From a virus: a stretch of DNA of 30,976 nucleotides. The translations under genes were made by a program, and so were the position numbers. Position 1 is the first letter of the stretch; each line of letters begins with the position of its first letter. Shown one piece after another: positions 30,254-30,976 of the stretch. The DNA lies in the IMG/VR virus record IMGVR_UViG_3300032668_001213, positions 1 through 30,976 of that record; one strand, given 5' to 3'. Under the pieces are notes generated by a model that saw only the letters and a list, made by a program, of their open reading frames with translations, was not told the DNA's origin and did not search any database.

Positions 30254-30613
30254 GTGATAATAAAATACAAAAATAAAACATATAGCAGCGAAGATCTGCC
30301 TATTTTTTTGTATTTTAAACGTGTAGAAGATAAAAAAGACTTTATAAACCTGCTTGCCATCTATCATAAACCTAACGTATTTGTTAGAGTAAACAGTGTA
30401 GATTTTGTTTTAGCTGGTAACACAGTTATAAAGGATAAGAGATCTGCAATATACATTAATATGGAGACAATGGATGAAAAACGTCACATTCAAAGGTATT
30501 TGTTTGATTCTAATGATGAAAGTAATGCAGTAATATCTACACCACCCGATATCAGACCGGTAATATTGGAAGAATGGATCGGTAGACACGCAAAAGACTT
30601 AATTTTAAGTTGA
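30254..30613 (+). CDS. Hypothetical protein (119 aa)
   Basis: A 119-residue protein from a GTG start at 30254; a nearby ATG at 30250 is in a frame that stops after eight codons. The sequence is alpha/beta, with YKNKTYSSEDLPIFLYFKRV at the N-terminus, VFVRVNSVDFVLAGN in the middle, and RPVILEEWIGRHAKDLI at the end. There is no obvious motif. It lies divergently from the lysozyme gene across 31 AT-rich bases and directly upstream of the queD-like gene, which hints that it is expressed with it. Family unknown. Confidence 0.55.
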   Translation: MIIKYKNKTYSSEDLPIFLYFKRVEDKKDFINLLAIYHKPNVFVRVNSVDFVLAGNTVIKDKRSAIYINMETMDEKRHIQRYLFDSNDESNAVISTPPDIRPVILEEWIGRHAKDLILS

Positions 30614-30633
30614 TATTATATTAAAAGCCCTTA

Positions 30634-30646
30634 CCATAAGTTATGG
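30634..30646. repeat. Palindrome spanning the queD start codon
   Basis: CCATAA (30634-30639) and TTATGG (30641-30646) are perfect inverted arms around one G, and the second arm contains the start ATG (30643-30645). As RNA it could hide the start codon; as DNA it could be an operator. It may be chance. Confidence 0.3.
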
Positions 30647-30976
30647 GCAAATTTACATCAACTAAAGTCATTCCGTTAGGTTCGGCTGCATTTAGACAGC
30701 CTTATGCACAAAGTCATTGTCACTTTATTCATGGTTATCGGTTACAAGCCAAGTTTTGGTTTACTTGTAATATGTTAGATCAAAACAACTGGGTTGTAGA
30801 CTTCGGTGCTCTTAAGCAGCTTAAAAATACTTTAGAAGAATACTTCGACCATAAAACAGTAGTTTGGGCAAAAGATCCTGACTTAGATATGTTCAAACAA
30901 CTTGAACAACGCAAAATGATTGAACTGGTGGTGCTTGAAGACGGAGTAGGTATTGAACGTTTTGCTGAACTGTGTC
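30643..30976 (+). CDS. queD: QueD-like 6-carboxytetrahydropterin synthase, C-terminus cut
   Basis: The first 111 codons of a 6-pyruvoyl/6-carboxy-tetrahydropterin synthase family protein; the window ends before its stop. QueD turns the FolE product into 6-carboxytetrahydropterin, the second step to preQ0. Matches: SAAFRQPY (14-21), HCHFIHGYRL (25-34) with C26 as the catalytic Cys, NWVVDFGALK (49-58), FDH (68-70) with D69/H70, and GVGIERFAE. Two of the three zinc His of E. coli QueD are changed: F17 and Y32 replace His, while H30 remains. H25 or H27 might substitute. The start ATG has no SD. This is the fourth gene for the 7-deazaguanine pathway in the window. Confidence 0.85.
   Translation, partial: MGKFTSTKVIPLGSAAFRQPYAQSHCHFIHGYRLQAKFWFTCNMLDQNNWVVDFGALKQLKNTLEEYFDHKTVVWAKDPDLDMFKQLEQRKMIELVVLEDGVGIERFAELC

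Noticed and set aside
27513-30642. T4 late promoters (TATAAATA)
   Set aside because: Several TATA-rich leaders exist, but none has the consensus at a convincing distance, so only the divergent spacer was noted at low confidence.
1-30976. tRNA genes or CRISPR arrays
   Set aside because: No tRNA-like T-loop with a cloverleaf and no regularly spaced repeat array was seen.

Overview
This window is part of the genome of a T4-like myovirus, strongly AT-rich by eye (about one third G+C). Most of it is a T4-type replication and recombination block. It encodes a RNase H/FEN-like nuclease, sliding clamp (gp45), ssDNA-binding protein (gp32), probable helicase loader (gp59), DnaB-type helicase (gp41), UvsX, family-B DNA polymerase (gp43), Rad50/Mre11-like gp46 and gp47, late sigma factor gp55, UvsW and UvsY. 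Most start codons have no Shine-Dalgarno sequence and sit behind A/T-rich leaders. This is typical of Bacteroidota genes and their phages, so a flavobacterial, probably aquatic, host is my best guess (inference).

Layout: positions 1-27512 are almost entirely minus-strand, tightly packed genes, many overlapping by 1-14 bases. From 27553 to 29646 the genes run on the plus strand and look like a virion or internal-protein module: a small basic protein, a GIY-YIG protein, an unknown ORF, and two small Ala/Pro/Gln-rich proteins. A lysozyme-like gene (29629-30222) is on the minus strand. Two more plus-strand genes follow, the last being a queD-like gene cut by the window end. The only sizeable noncoding stretch is 28745-28969. 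It holds a palindrome, two short tandem repeats and a compact, GC-richer two-hairpin element.

The most striking biology is a 7-deazaguanine DNA-modification pathway embedded in the replisome operon. It comprises FolE (GTP cyclohydrolase I), QueD-like 6-carboxytetrahydropterin synthase, QueF (preQ0 to preQ1 reductase), a DpdA-type DNA transglycosylase whose gene overlaps the DNA polymerase gene by 4 bases, and a PurN-like formyltransferase matching DpdN, the predicted dPreQ1 formyltransferase. The predicted product is 7-(formylamino)methyl-7-deazaguanine (fdPreQ1) in phage DNA. QueE and QueC are not visible and would have to lie outside the window or come from the host. A P-loop kinase and a 76-residue orphan sit inside the same overlapping cassette and may be undescribed parts of it.

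A second accessory system is an island of five consecutive glycosyltransferase genes (19067-24129) lying between gp46 and gp47, with a sixth glycosyltransferase on the other side of gp46. What they glycosylate is not evident. Four proteins at 27553-30222 share short N-termini ending in a T4 prohead-protease-like (L/I)-x-E site, which suggests capsid-targeted internal proteins, including a packaged lysozyme.
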